Positions 9,979 to 22,000 of a DNA stretch of 64,000 nt are shown in pieces. The position numbers and the translations under genes were made by a program. Positions within the stretch are counted from its first letter, which is position 1; every line of letters begins with the position of its first letter. Source of the DNA: Datura wrightii (lineage: Eukaryota; Streptophyta; Magnoliopsida; Solanales; Solanaceae); assembly GCA_035772735.1 (NCBI GenBank), contig JASDFA010000020.1:106740001-106804000 (forward strand). Reading direction: 5' to 3'. The notes under the pieces are model-generated. The model was not told the origin of the DNA. It saw nothing but the letters and a program-made list of their open reading frames with translations, and made no database searches.

Positions 9979-12469
9979 TTGCAGGTGACAGGTTGTCTTG
10001 CCGAGCTGGCTAGGAATAGAGAGCTTGTGGAACTGTTGCTTGAACCAGAACGTCAAATTCATTTGCGAAGGAGAGTAGCTCTTGAGCTAAAGCTGAAAAG
10101 ACTTCAAGAAAAGGTACAACAACAACCATCCGCAGGACAAGCACAATTGCCACCGAAAGCAATGGCAGCCAGACCAGTTCGCGAAGTGGCAATCCTACAA
10201 GCACCGAATGTGAACTCTAGTATCCATAAACTGGAACCTGGAGGGAACTTTGAATTGAAGCAGAACATGGTGCAGCTGTTACATTCTAGTGGTCAGTTCA
10301 GTGGGATGGCTCATGAGGACCCGCAGCAGCACCTACAGAACTTTTTAGAGATTAGTGACACTTTCGTCCCCACCGGAGTGTCCACAGACTATGTCTGACT
10401 TACCCTCTTACCATTTTCATTGTTGGGAGAGGCCAAAAGGTGGTTGAAAGTTGAGCCACCAAACTCTATAACTTCTTGGGAGGATTTGGTGAAGAAGTTC
10501 TTGATCAGATTCTTTCCTTCAGGCAAGACTGCAAAATTGAGAAGTGAAATATTGAGTTTCAAGCAGAGGCCTGATGAGAACTTATATTTGGCTTGGGAGA
10601 GATTCAAGTCATTACTGAGAAACTGTCCCAATCACCAGCAATCCAATGACGTGCTAGCTCATACCTTTGTAGAAAGTCTAGACCCACATACAATAATTTT
10701 GCTAGACTCTGCATTGGGTAGGCAAGCTTTAGAGAAGACGTATGATGAGTTGTACACGCTGTTGAATAGAATTGCACAGGGAAATCCAGAATGGCACAGT
10801 AAATCATCGAGAGGGGCAGGAAAGAGAGCAGGGTTGATAGAGGTAGATGGTACGAATGCCTTGGCAGCATAGCTAGCTTCATTCTAGCATCAGATTATGA
10901 CTCAGTTCAATAAACTGAGTATGAACCAACAACAGGGCCAGGTTAATGCAGTTCAGCAAGCTCCGAGTTGGTGTGAAATTTGCGGACACAATGGGCACAA
11001 TGCAGAATCTTGTGGAGCCAATCTGGAATCAGTCAATTTTGTTGGGAATGTGCAAAGGAACACTAAGAATTTTGGAAACAACTACAACAAAAATTGGCAG
11101 AGCCACTCGAATTTTTCTTGGGGTGGAAATCAAAAGCAAAGTTATCAGCAACCTCAACAGCAGCAGTATCAGCAGAATAGGCAGAATGATGGCTAGTTTA
11201 GCAGCCATTGAGGAAATGTTGCAGAAAATCATGGAGACCCAGACTCAGTTAGCAGAAAATCAGGCGAGGATGGCATCAGACTTGAAGAAATAGCAATTGG
11301 CCACCCGCAATCTAGAAAAGCAGATGGGTCGGATAGCAGCTGCTCAAAACATGAGACCGCAGGGAGGACTACCAAGTGACACAGATCTTAAACCCCGCTA
11401 GGTCAATGCCATTAGTCTGAGGAGCGGCAAACAATTAGTTGATGCAGTGTCAAAAGAGAAAAGAAATGAGGTGCAGCCGGAGTTGGTTAGGAAAGGACCA
11501 TCCACTGACAAGGGAGAGAATCAGAGTGTTGTGCAACAAAATGCACAATCTTCATTGCAGCCAGCACAAAGACCACCACCACCATTCCCTCAGAGATTCA
11601 GAAAGAGCAAGGAGGAGGAATGCTTCAAAAAGTTCTTTAAGATTTTTAAAGAACTTCACATAAATTTGCCTTTGCTTGATGTTTTGCAGGGAATGCCCAA
11701 GTATGCTAAATACTTGAAGGATGTGATGGCCAATAAAGTCAGATTGGTGGATGTCCAGACAGTAGCACTGACGGAGGAGTGCAATCACTGGGTATTGAGC
11801 AAGATTCCTAAGAAGCTCAAAGACCCAGGGAATTTTACCCTCCCCATACAAATTGGTAAAGCTGAAGTGCTACGAGCCCTATGTGATTTAGGGGCAGCAG
11901 TTAATCTAATGCCCCTATCTTTATTTAACACCCTTGGGTTGGGAAAACCGAGGCCAACAAGGTTGATGCTGCAGCTGGCGGATAAGTCGCGAGTGGCACC
12001 GGATGGAATCATAGAGGACCTTCTCATTAAAGTGGGTAAGTTTATTATACCTGCTGATTTTATTATCTTAGATTTTCATGTTGATGACCAGGTACCCTTA
12101 ATCTTGGGACGGCCATTCTTGGCCACCGGAGGAGCGGTAATTGACTTAAGAGTAGGGACCCTGAAAATGAGGGTCGAGGATGAAGAAGAACTCTTCTGAG
12201 TATACCAAGAGATTAACCCACCCACACACTACAGAAACCTTTGTAAGGTTAGTGTGTTGTCAGAGGATAAGTGTGGGGTGGTAGATTCCATAGGTCCACG
12301 GCCAAAGGTAATGATAAGTGTTCATCCCGAGTCTGATAAAGGGTTTCAGTTGGATAAGAAGTTGGAGGAAGAGAGGAACAGAGTGGAGGTTGTTTCCTCT
12401 AAAAATCAAAAGAAAAGAAGATGGTTCTCGAAAGGGAACCCAGGTATGAGGATGTCCTTAAAAGGATAG
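9979..12469 (+). pseudogene. Athila-type gag and aspartic protease reading frame
   Basis: Gag (9979-about 11300) has the Athila/Tat capsid signature GMAHEDPQQHLQNFLEISDTF-like at about 10306-10370, a run to RFFPSGKT near 10520, and a possible zinc-knuckle remnant CEICGHNGHNAESC at about 10972-11015. The protease is in 11447-12199, with LCDLGAAVNLMPLSLF (active-site DLGA, the Athila form of DTG/DSG) at about 11878-11925 and LILGRPFLATGG as the flap-side motif at about 12099-12130. The same frame continues past a TGA at 12197-12199 to a TAG at 12467-12469, four bases before a strong hairpin. In-frame stops (for example near 10396, 10870 and 11196) and frame changes make it non-functional as read. 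No RT follows. Confidence 0.8.
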
Positions 12470-12472
12470 TTC

Positions 12473-12521
12473 ACGTCGTGCCACGACGTAAAATAAGGCG
12501 CTGCTTGGGAGGCAACCCAAG
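12473..12521 (+). other. Post-gag-pro double hairpin (conserved in Athila-like elements)
   Basis: Stem 1 is ACGTCGTG (12473-12480) pairing with CACGACGT (12482-12489) around a single C. Stem 2 is CTTGGG (12504-12509), loop AGGCAA, CCCAAG (12516-12521). The pair begins four bases after the stop codon of the protease frame. The same unit follows the pol stop of the element at 26148, twice. I know of no assigned function. Confidence 0.8.
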
Positions 12522-14399
12522 GGTACCATAGGTACAATTTGTGATTGTTGTTTATGTTAATTTTGGTTATTTTCAATTTGTGTTGTTTTTGGTGGAAAGT
12601 TAGGCACAGAAAGAGGAAAAGTCTGAGTACCCATGGAGGAGGAAGCTAAAAAACATGGAAGAGGAAAAGTGTGGGGTCGAATACCCACTTGTGCAAAAAT
12701 AAAGAAAAACATGTTGTTAGCTAGGCATAGAGGCCCAAGGAGTATTTCTCACCCTTTGGAATTTTAATTAGATTCTTTGGGGACATAGCATGATTCAAGT
12801 GTGGGGTGAGGGAAATTTCAAAAATTTTGTGCTTAATGATTTTGGTGAATTAGTGCTTGGGAGAAATATTGAAACAAAATTTTTGAATTAAGCACAACTT
12901 CATCACCCATTGGTTTTTCTTTTCGGTTCTTTTCCGTCAGGGAGTCTTTGAGCCGAAGAATAATAAAAAATATCTTTGCCTGTATATAATATTTTTAGTC
13001 ATAGTTAGAGACTATTTCCGACGATGGATGGATGACAACCGTCTTGAGGAAAAATTAGTCAATAGGTTTTGGGTTTTGAACTCGTAGCTAATTGATGGCT
13101 TGATGTTCTTGTTATGTGTTATACATGATTGTAAGATACAAGTGTGGTTAGTGTTGAATCATGTAATAAGTGTATAACTTTGATTGAGACACTTAGGCTC
13201 TTGAATTTGACTCGATGGGATTGAAGTTTAATTCTGAATTCTTGCGATTAGCTGAGTAAGAGTCTGCTGAATGTGTCTTGAATTGAGCATGTGCTATGAG
13301 TGTAAGTTTTTCGAATATTCCGTGCTATTGTGGAATGTCTAGAACTTTTCTGGTGTGTATATAAAACGAAATGAAGGATGTGGACTGTAGGAGATGATTT
13401 AGGCATTTCTTTGAATGAACCTAATTTTTATCCCTCACTTTACCTATCTTGAATGTTGAATCCTAGTGAGCCCCATTGAGCCTTAAGTCTATTCTTTGAT
13501 AGCTACAACATAAGATTAATCCTTTTTCTTTCATTAGCTTTGAATTTGATCCAAAACTCCTAAGTGCTTAAGGGAAAAATCTAAAAGAGTGAAGGAGTGA
13601 GAAGCATGAAAAAGAAGGAAAAGTAGCAGTTGTAAAAGTTGAGAAAGGTCAAGGGTGCACTTGTTTGAAAATGCCTGAGTATTGGTAGGGAGTAAGAAAT
13701 AAATGAATGAAAAAGTTTCTTAAGTACCCCTTACTAACAAGCTGAGTGTGCTTAAAGAAATGGGAACAAGAAGAGAAAATTCAAGAGTGAAAAGAATGAG
13801 GAGGAAGTAAGAAAAAAGATGTCCTTAAAGAAGGTTGAAGTTATTAAAAGCGCTTGGGGAAGATAGCCACTGTTATTATCCATAATATTACCTACCCTTC
13901 CTTTTAGCTTACATTACAACCCATTAAGTCCTACTTGATATTACATTCATACATCCTTAAATTAGTGGAGTAAAACACTAAGGGCAAGCTTATGGTTCAC
14001 TACATGATGCTTGTGAATTCTTTGAGAGAGTGAGCGTAATTCTATGCATATACCCATACATGTTGTGTTTTAAAAACTTGCGAGTAAAAATGGTAACTCT
14101 CTTGGTGTGAGGGCACATGTTTAATGAGAAATAACATTCATGTCGGATTTCTTGATCGCTTGATTTGCATGAGTTTGCTAAGATCGAGAGTCGATTCTTG
14201 AGGTTAGGAAGTCTTAACGTAGTTGTATATCATTTTAATGATTAAATCATGCATGCTCTATTTTTAACTTGCTATCTTAAATAATCATTATAGTCATAGC
14301 TTGAATTGTCTTGCTAAATTAGTTATGTGTGAGTCTTCATTTACATGAGATGTAAAAGGGTTGTTTGAGGATGAACAAGGCTTTAAGTGTGGGGTAGGT
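12522..14399 (+). other. 3' non-coding region of the gag-protease element
   Basis: No RT, RNase H or integrase motif is visible in any frame. It holds a purine-rich tract (about 13560-13860), the conserved block GGCAAGCTTATGG (13983-13995), and a G-rich tract AAGTGTGGGGTAGG directly before the 3' LTR that serves as polypurine tract. Sequences of the form 'AAGTGTGGGGT' recur (12668, 12797, 14386). Confidence 0.7.
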
Positions 14400-15915
14400 G
14401 ATCTCGGGAAAAGTAGCATGCCCAAGTGATACTTTATTACTTAGTTTTCGTCTTGTTTATCTACTTATTTATATACATTCTCATGTAATTTTATGTAAAT
14501 GTAAATATATATACTAACCAACATGATTAGTTCTTGTTTTTGTAGGTTTAAAATGAATTTGAGGAACTAATCTATGATTTGGTGAAGTGGAGGAATGGAA
14601 TCGGAAGCAAAATACGAAAGTCGGAAAGGAGGACACGCAAAACAGCCCATCTGCGCGACAGAAACGTGCCACGGCAGGCCAGGCTGCCCGACAAGGGCAT
14701 GTCACGGCCCCTAACGCGCTGCACAAGCAGCGTGCCACGCTGCCATCGCGGCAAGAGGCTGCCTGGCGGGTATTTTATGAAAATTCCAGATTGCTTCTGT
14801 GATTCCTCCATGTCACGGAGGCAAATTAGCGCATTCACCTCTATGCCACGGAGCTATTCCATGTCGGGCATAATTTTGTATATTTCTCATTTACTATAAA
14901 TAGGTCCCTTAGCTCCTAAAAATATTTGGTCACGTAATATTTCTCAAAAACTACCAAGGAGTGAAGAGAGAAGTGGGAGAACTCACCTAGGTTTCTTAAA
15001 TTTCATCTTCTCTTCTACCAATTCTTATAAGTATGTTACTTCAATTATGTTTTCTTGTAAGTATATGAACTTGAGTGGCTATAACCCTTCGTCTAGGGTT
15101 GAAGCCACAAGATATGATTGCGACTATGCGAATTTGTTTTGGTTTTAAGTTATTGATTGTTGTTTTGTCTTACATTCTTAATTATGGTTGTTTTTATGAT
15201 TGATCACCATGAAAACACACACGTTACACCTAGGTAAAATCTTGAGAAAGTAAACCTACGCAAGAACAAAGAATGTAGGGAGCAAGTTTGTATCTTACGA
15301 TATAATTCGCGGTTAGGATAAGAAATTATACCTAATTTGCCTTGCTTGGTTACTAAAATGGGATGAGCTAGACACCAACTTAGAATTATCACATCACCAC
15401 TCATAGAAATAGTTGTGAAGCTAAGTTCGGTTAAATGATTAGAGGTACGAAAGTCCCTAATCAAGAGCATAAACCCCGTAAACCACATTCCTATAATTGA
15501 ATTGCCCACGAACTAGAATGTCACATCCTCGCTCAACGATGTAGTTGTGAGGCTAGTTTGTCATGTTTAGAGGCTCGAAAGACCATGAACATGCATTTTC
15601 AATTATGTGAGACAACAAGTGATAATTCCATACTTAAACCATTGCAAAGAGTAGTGTCGCATGATTACCCGGCTTTAGCTCTAGTTGCTCCTTGAATGAT
15701 TTCAGAATATTTTTGTGACCACCCCTAGATTTAAATAGAATTTATCAAAAACTTCTATAATAAACACTGGTGAAAGTTAATATCACACTTGAACTTGATA
15801 ATTAGCTGAATTGGTCCAGTCCCTGTGGGTTCGACATCCGGCTCTTAAAAAAGGCCATTGTATTACTTGTAAGACCACATACGCTTGCGTGTGCGCTTGG
15901 GCACAGTCGTCAATA
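14400..15915 (+). repeat. 3' LTR of the gag-protease Athila-like element
   Basis: Starts TGATCTCGGG and ends GTCGTCAATA; the expected terminal CA has become TA. Length equals the 5' LTR exactly. GTAAA follows at 15916-15920, matching the other flank. Confidence 0.85.
14895..14902 (+). promoter_or_regulatory. LTR TATA box
   Basis: TATAAATA in the middle of the LTR, at the position of the slightly altered CATAAATA in the 5' LTR. It probably sets the U3/R boundary about 30 bp downstream. Confidence 0.5.
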
Positions 15916-16688
15916 GTAAACTGAGTACCCCTATCTAAAATGGTGGACGAGGAATTTTGTGCAACCAAACTAACTCTCGAATGTACAATCTAGCATAATC
16001 CTCTACTAAATCGGTATTTTTGACCTGTAAGAAATGTGTTGCTTTGGTCAATCTATCTACAACCATCAAATAGACTCATACTATAGTCGTGTGCGAGACA
16101 ACCTTGTGATAAAGTCCATATTGATCTCTTTCCACTTTAAGTGGGGATACTAATGTCTTGTAGCACGCCTCCAGGTCTTTGATACTCAACTTTCACTTGT
16201 TGACAATTCAGACACTTACCCACAACTCTGCTATGTCCTTTTTGGTGGCACCTAGATGTACAGGATATAGAGAACTATGAGCCTTATGCAACATCCATTC
16301 TCTCAAATCATCGACACCCGAAATACATAAATGACCCTGATATCAAAGCATACCGTCTCCCTCTTGGGAGAAGACCTCCACCTTCTGATTTTAAAATGCT
16401 CTTTTCAATTTCCCTAAGATAGGATTCTCATCTTCACTAGCCTTAACTTCAGTCACCAAAGAAGATTCAGTCCCACTCTGAACAATGACACCACCATCTA
16501 TCGGGTCCACCAAGCGAATCCCTAACCATGCAAGCCAGTGCACATCCTTTACCAACTCCTTCCTCCCATCCTCAACGTGGGACTCACTATCCATGGTCAA
16601 TCTACTAAGGGCATCTGCCACTATATTGGCCTTTCCCGGATAATAGAGGATGCTCATGTCATAGTTCTTGAGAAGCTCTAGTCATCTC
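15916..16688 (-). pseudogene. Host element: integrase N-terminal half and RNase H end (decayed pol, middle segment)
   Basis: On the minus strand, 16391-16657 encodes the end of RNase H ([19 protein letters not shown]) and the linker typical of Tekay/Del elements (VQSGTESSLV). 15916-16390 carries the decayed zinc-binding and catalytic core of the integrase up to the DRGTQFT motif at about 15930-15950. The left edge joins the segment ending at 8352 once the Athila-like insert and one GTAAA copy are removed. The right edge joins 26008 once the plus-strand Tekay element is removed. It is broken by stops. Confidence 0.8.
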
Positions 16689-18802
16689 TATTATACCCCA
16701 GGAGCCCAAAGATCAGACCCGAGAGTTAAAATGGAGAAAAATTGGAATTTTGCACCAGATCAGAGAACGGGTCATTATGTGACCCGTGAGGAGGGACCAT
16801 GATGTCGTGAAGTGGCTCGAGGTCAAGAAAGGAGGTGGACTAGTCTGGGGGACACCACGAGCATGACCACGAGTCGTGACCAGGCCACACGACTCGTGAG
16901 GTCACCTATGGCCTGGACTGGATGCTTGGCAAGGAGGATTGGGCAGTGAAGGCTACGGATGGTGACCACGAGTCATGGTTACTCACCACGATTTGTGGTG
17001 TCCTTCGTGGGGTCTGATAGTAGATTTTTGACAGTGAACATCATGACTCAAGTCCACGAGTCGTGGCCCCTAGGGATGAGTCGTCTAGTCCCTCGTGGGG
17101 ACTGGCAGCTGTGATTTAAGTAAGGGATTTTTCATAATTACTAAGTCCTAGGGTCCTAAACTACGTCATTTTAACCTCTGAAAGGTGGGTTTAAGAAGGG
17201 AAAGGCTAGTCTAAGTCCTCATTCATGCATGCAAAGGAATAGAAGGTGGTAGAGAGGTGATCTAGAGTGATTCAATGCTTTCTTCCCCAATTTTCCTCTT
17301 GTGCAATCAAGGGAGTGTAGAGTTTAGCTCCAACCAGGTATGTAGGGTTTTGAATGAGTGGTTTAGTCCATACCCATGCCCAATTTCTCTCTAATCCATG
17401 AAACTCTACCATTCAATTCATATGGGGTTTTAACCCAATGCATGAATCTTTCAGTAATTTAAATGGGCATGTTTCAAATATGTCTAAATTGATGGGTTTT
17501 GAATAATGGGATGATTTTTACATTGTTTTAATCATTATATTGTGTACTAGTGTCTCAAACTTAAGGTGCCCAAATTATGAGAAATCCATGGGAGTTTATG
17601 ATTATGATGATTTTACAAGTATGATGTGAATTTTCAAATTACAAGAATGTTTTCAATTACCCACATTTTATGATCATGATTTCAACCAAATTGAGTATTT
17701 CAAGTATCATGAAATATCGAGTAATGTCCATATGTCAAGCATGATTTTACGATTTATGATTATGGCCGACTCACGGGCCCGATTTCATGGCTAGTTCATG
17801 AACATCCAAGCATGTCTATGATTATCATAATTTGACTAGCCCATGTATTTCATGTATGTTACTGTATGAGCACGTTGCATGTTTTGGGAGTAGTATTTAA
17901 CATCAAGTAGGTTCGGGGCCCAGGTACGCCCTGAATCTTAGAACTACGTGCCACCGTAGGTCATGTTTGGGACCTCCCTTGAGAATTTCCCCTTTTTCCC
18001 TAATGGGCCCTTCATGAGTGATATCACGCCTTTCATGGTTATACCCTTGGCAAGGTACAAACGGCCTCCCGACTAGGTTTACAGGTCGGGCTCCATGTGT
18101 GCTCATATGGGGTATGTCGGTTATAAGAATCTCCCAGTGTTCCTTACTGTTTATGCATGCTTATGATTATGAATCTTGGCAAAAGTCATGTTTTATAATG
18201 TTTTCTCTGATGTCTATGTTTACGATAAGTTTACGAATATTTTGAAAACCTTGAGCCTTACGTTTCATCTATAATTTCAGTATTATGATTATGTTGTCCT
18301 ACTCTCATGAACTTTATGCATTTAATGTTTGTTTTACTTACTTTGAATACTCGGTACATTCCACGTACTGACCCACATACTTTCTATGTTGTATAATTTC
18401 AAAGATACAGGACCCATCTCTCAGGCTCATCCTCGTCAGTTGTCCATTCAGAGTTCGCTATCAGCCTTTTTTTGGTGAGTCCTCATGTTCCGAGGGCCAT
18501 ATGTTCAGACTTTGATATCTCTTTCAGTTTTCAGTATTGTATGGTTAGTTGGGGTGGTGTCCCATCAACCCGTCTGTTATGATTAGAGGCTTTCAGAATA
18601 TTTGTAGTACTCAACTGTCATGTGTGGATTTTGTGTCTCTGTTCTATCTTATGCTATGATTTCATTTCTTCCATGATTATATGTTAAATCTTCCACTTTC
18701 CCTGAATGAATTAGATGTATGCTCATTCCATGGGTCGGCTTGGAGTCTTTCAGGGCTCCTTGTCTCGTGTCTACGACCCGGGTCTACTCTCGGGTCGTGA
18801 CA
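16689..18802 (+). repeat. 5' LTR of the Tekay-like element
   Basis: Begins TATTATACCCCAGGAGCC, where TGTTATACCCC is expected from the 3' copy, and ends GGGTCGTGACA. It carries exact ACGAGTCGT palindromes (16869-16877, 17056-17064) and ACGACTCGT (16889-16897). Confidence 0.85.
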
Positions 18803-18806
18803 AACT

Positions 18807-18819
18807 TGGTATCAGATCC
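18807..18819 (+). other. Primer-binding site, initiator tRNA-Met type
   Basis: TGGTATCAGATCC four bases after the LTR end corresponds to TGGTATCAGAGC, the complement of the plant initiator tRNA-Met 3' end, with one mismatch in the first twelve bases. Confidence 0.8.
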
Positions 18820-19010
18820 TTAGGTTTGAAGTGTCCTAGGGTGTCTAAAAGTCGCGTTAAGTAGAATCTTTTTCATGGGTGTGACACGCGTCACACTTAT
18901 GACGAAGAGGCTACTAGACATTTAGGAAATGTTCCCTTCTTTATGATCTTTGTCGTGCGATGAAAAGTCTTTCTATACTTCTAATTCGTGCTATTCGCAT
19001 TTGCAGAATC

Positions 19011-22000
19011 ATGCCTCCACGCAGAGTGAACATTACAAGAAATGGCAATAGCAATGACCATTAGGGAGTCAATGGTGATGGGCATCAGCAAGCCCCACCT
19101 ATTCATGAGAAGTACGCCCCAGAGCCAGCTACCCACACTGAGTTTAAGATAGCACTTTAGATGTTGGCACAGGCCATGGCTTCCCAGGTTCATAACCAGA
19201 CATTGGCGCATTACCCTCAGAATGGGAATGCAACAACAGCTAGAGTGAAGGATTTCTTAAGGATGAACCCTCCTGAGTTCACGGGGTTGAAGGTGGACGA
19301 GGATCCACATGAGTTCATAGAGGGGATCTTGAAGGTCACCCAGGTCATGGGGGTGGAAAATAGTGAGAGTGTTGACTTGGCCTCCGATCAGCTAAAGGGG
19401 ATTGCTCATATTTGGTACAAGCAATGGAAAGACAACAGGGCAGCGAGAGCGGGCCCTATCAGTTGGGATGAGTTTCATATGGCCTTTCTCGATCGATTTT
19501 TCCCTGGGAGATGAGGGAGTTGAAGGCAGCCGAGTTCATAAATCTTAAGCAGGGAAAGATGGAAGTGTTGGAGTATTCACTTGAGTTCACTCGCTTGTCA
19601 AAATACGCCCCAGAGTTAGTGGTTGACTAGAGGGCACGAGTGAGCAGGTTTGTGCACGAGGTGGCAGAGTATCTAGACAAGGATTGTAGGACAGCTATGC
19701 TTCACCTGGACATGGACTACCCCTGGATAGTCTTATATGCCCAGCAGATGGAGGCAGCTCATATGATGGATAGAGAGGCCAAGAGGGCCAGGACTGACAG
19801 CTATAGGTTCTCTCAATTGAGGCCAAGCGGTGGGCATCACCAGCAGTCTCAGCACGGGTCTGTTGCACCAACACCATCATCAGTGAGTACACCATCCAGG
19901 CCCCGAGATGATCAGAGGGGTAGGGCCTCAAGTTCGAGGAGTCAGGGTAGCACAAGGACATAGCGTACCTTCCGAACCTGTGCAATTTCTGGTAAAAATC
20001 ACCCAAAGAGGTGTTTAGTGGCTCAGATGCTTGTTTCAGGTGTGGCAGAGTCGGACATAGACTTACGGATTGTCCTACAGCCAGGCCAGGGGGTGGTGGA
20101 GCCCATACCCTAGTCTTTAGATCAGCAGCTCCAATGGCACATCCTTCTCATTAGGGTGCTTCAACTAGTTCAGGTGGTGGCCAGCGCCAGAATAGGTTTT
20201 ATGCACTTGCCTCTCGACAGGAGCAGGAGACTTCTCTCGATGTGGTTACGGGAATATTGCGAGTTTTCAATCTTGATGCTTATGCCTTGTTAGACTCAGG
20301 AGCCACCTTGCCCTTTGTGACACCTTATATTGCTAATAGCTTGGGAGTCAGTCCTGAAATTCTGTCAGAACCATTCTCAGTTTCTACTTCAGTTGGTGAG
20401 TCAGTTGTAGCTAAGCGGGTGTATAGAGGATGTCCTATTACAGTATTGCATAAGGTCACCTCCACAGACTTAGTAGAGTTAGCTATGACTGATTTTGATA
20501 TTATTCTGGGCATGGATTGGTTGTTTGCATGCTATGCTTCTGTTAATTGTAGAACTCGTGCGGTGCAGTTTCGCTTTTCGGGTGAGCCAGCCTTAGAATG
20601 GAAGGGTAGTTCAGTCGTACATGTAGGTTGCTTTATCTCCTATCTCAAGGCTAGGAAAATGATTTCTAAGGGTTGTATTTACCACCTAGTTAGGATTAAG
20701 GATGCTACATTCGAGATACCAACTATGCAGTCAGTCCCCATGGTGTGTGAGTATCCTGAGCTATTTCCAGACGATCTACCGAGTGTTCCTCCCGAGAGGG
20801 AGATTGATTTTGGGATCGACCTCGTACCCGACACTCAGCCCATATCTATTCCTCCCTATAGGATGGCTCCAGCACAGCTAAAGGAATTGAAGGAGCAGTT
20901 GAAAGACTTATTAGATAAGGGTTTCATCAGATCTAGCAAGTCTCCATGGGGTGGACCAGTTATATTCGTCTAGAAAGAAGGATAGTTCTCTTCGGATGTG
21001 TATTGACTACAGATAGTACTTGTCCAGAACAGATATCCTTTACCTAGGATTGATGACTTATTTGATTAGCTTTAGGGTGCCAAGTGCTTCTCCAAGATAG
21101 ATCTCATGTCCTGGTATCACTAGCTCAGGGTTCGAGAGAGTGACATCCCAAAAACTACTTTCAGGACTCCGTATGGTCACTACAAATTTTTTGTTATGTC
21201 CTTTGGACTAACCAATGCCCCTGCAGCTTTTATGGATCTAATGAATAGGGTTTTCAAGGCATATTTGTACATGTTGGTTATTTGATCATTGATGATACCT
21301 TGATATACTCTCAGAGCGAGGAAGAGCATGCTACTCATCTGAGGGTAGTACTTCAGACTCTCAAAGATCGCCAGCTATATGCCAAATTCAGCAAGTGCTG
21401 GTTTTGGTTGAATTCAGTAGCGTTCTTGGGTCACGTGGTTTCAAGTGAAGGTACAAAAGTGGATTCTCAAAAAATAGAGGCGATGAAGAATTGGCCCAGA
21501 CAGGTGAACCTTTCAGATATCAGGAGCTCTTTGGGATTAGCGGGCTACTACTGGAGATTTGTTGAGGGCTTTTCATCTATTGCAACACCTTTAACCAAAT
21601 TGACCCAGAAGAAGGTGAAATTCCAATGGTCGGAGACTTGTGAAAGAATCTTTCAATAGCTAAAGGCTCGACTCACTTCAACACCGGTATTGACCCTACC
21701 TGAGGGTACTGATGGATTTATAGTGTATTGTGATGCTTCAAGGATCGGACTTAGGTGTGTGCTGATGCAGCATGGGAAGGTTATAGCATACGCCTCCAGA
21801 TAGCTAAAAGTTCATGAGAAGAATTACCCGACCTATGATCTTGAATTAGCCGTGGTAGTATTCGCCTTGAAGATATGGTGACATTATTTGTATGGGGTCC
21901 ACATGGATGTGTTTACGGACCACAAGAGCCTGCAATATGTGTTCATGCAGAAGGATCTCAATCTTTGGCAAAGGAGGTGGTTGGAGATACGAAAGGACTA

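Larger units (their letters stand above)
8353..15915 (+). mobile_element. Gag-protease-only Athila-like LTR retrotransposon, complete with TSD
   Basis: Two 1,516-bp LTRs (8353-9868 and 14400-15915) flank a 4.5-kb interior. The 5-bp target duplication GTAAA is at 8348-8352 and 15916-15920. A tRNA-Asp-type primer site follows the 5' LTR, and a G-rich tract (AAGTGTGGGGTAGG) precedes the 3' LTR. The interior codes only for Gag and protease; reverse transcriptase, RNase H and integrase are absent. It inserted into the integrase region of the minus-strand host element, splitting it between the catalytic DRG motif and the downstream core. A complete element without pol implies movement by enzymes supplied in trans (inference). 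Confidence 0.85.
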
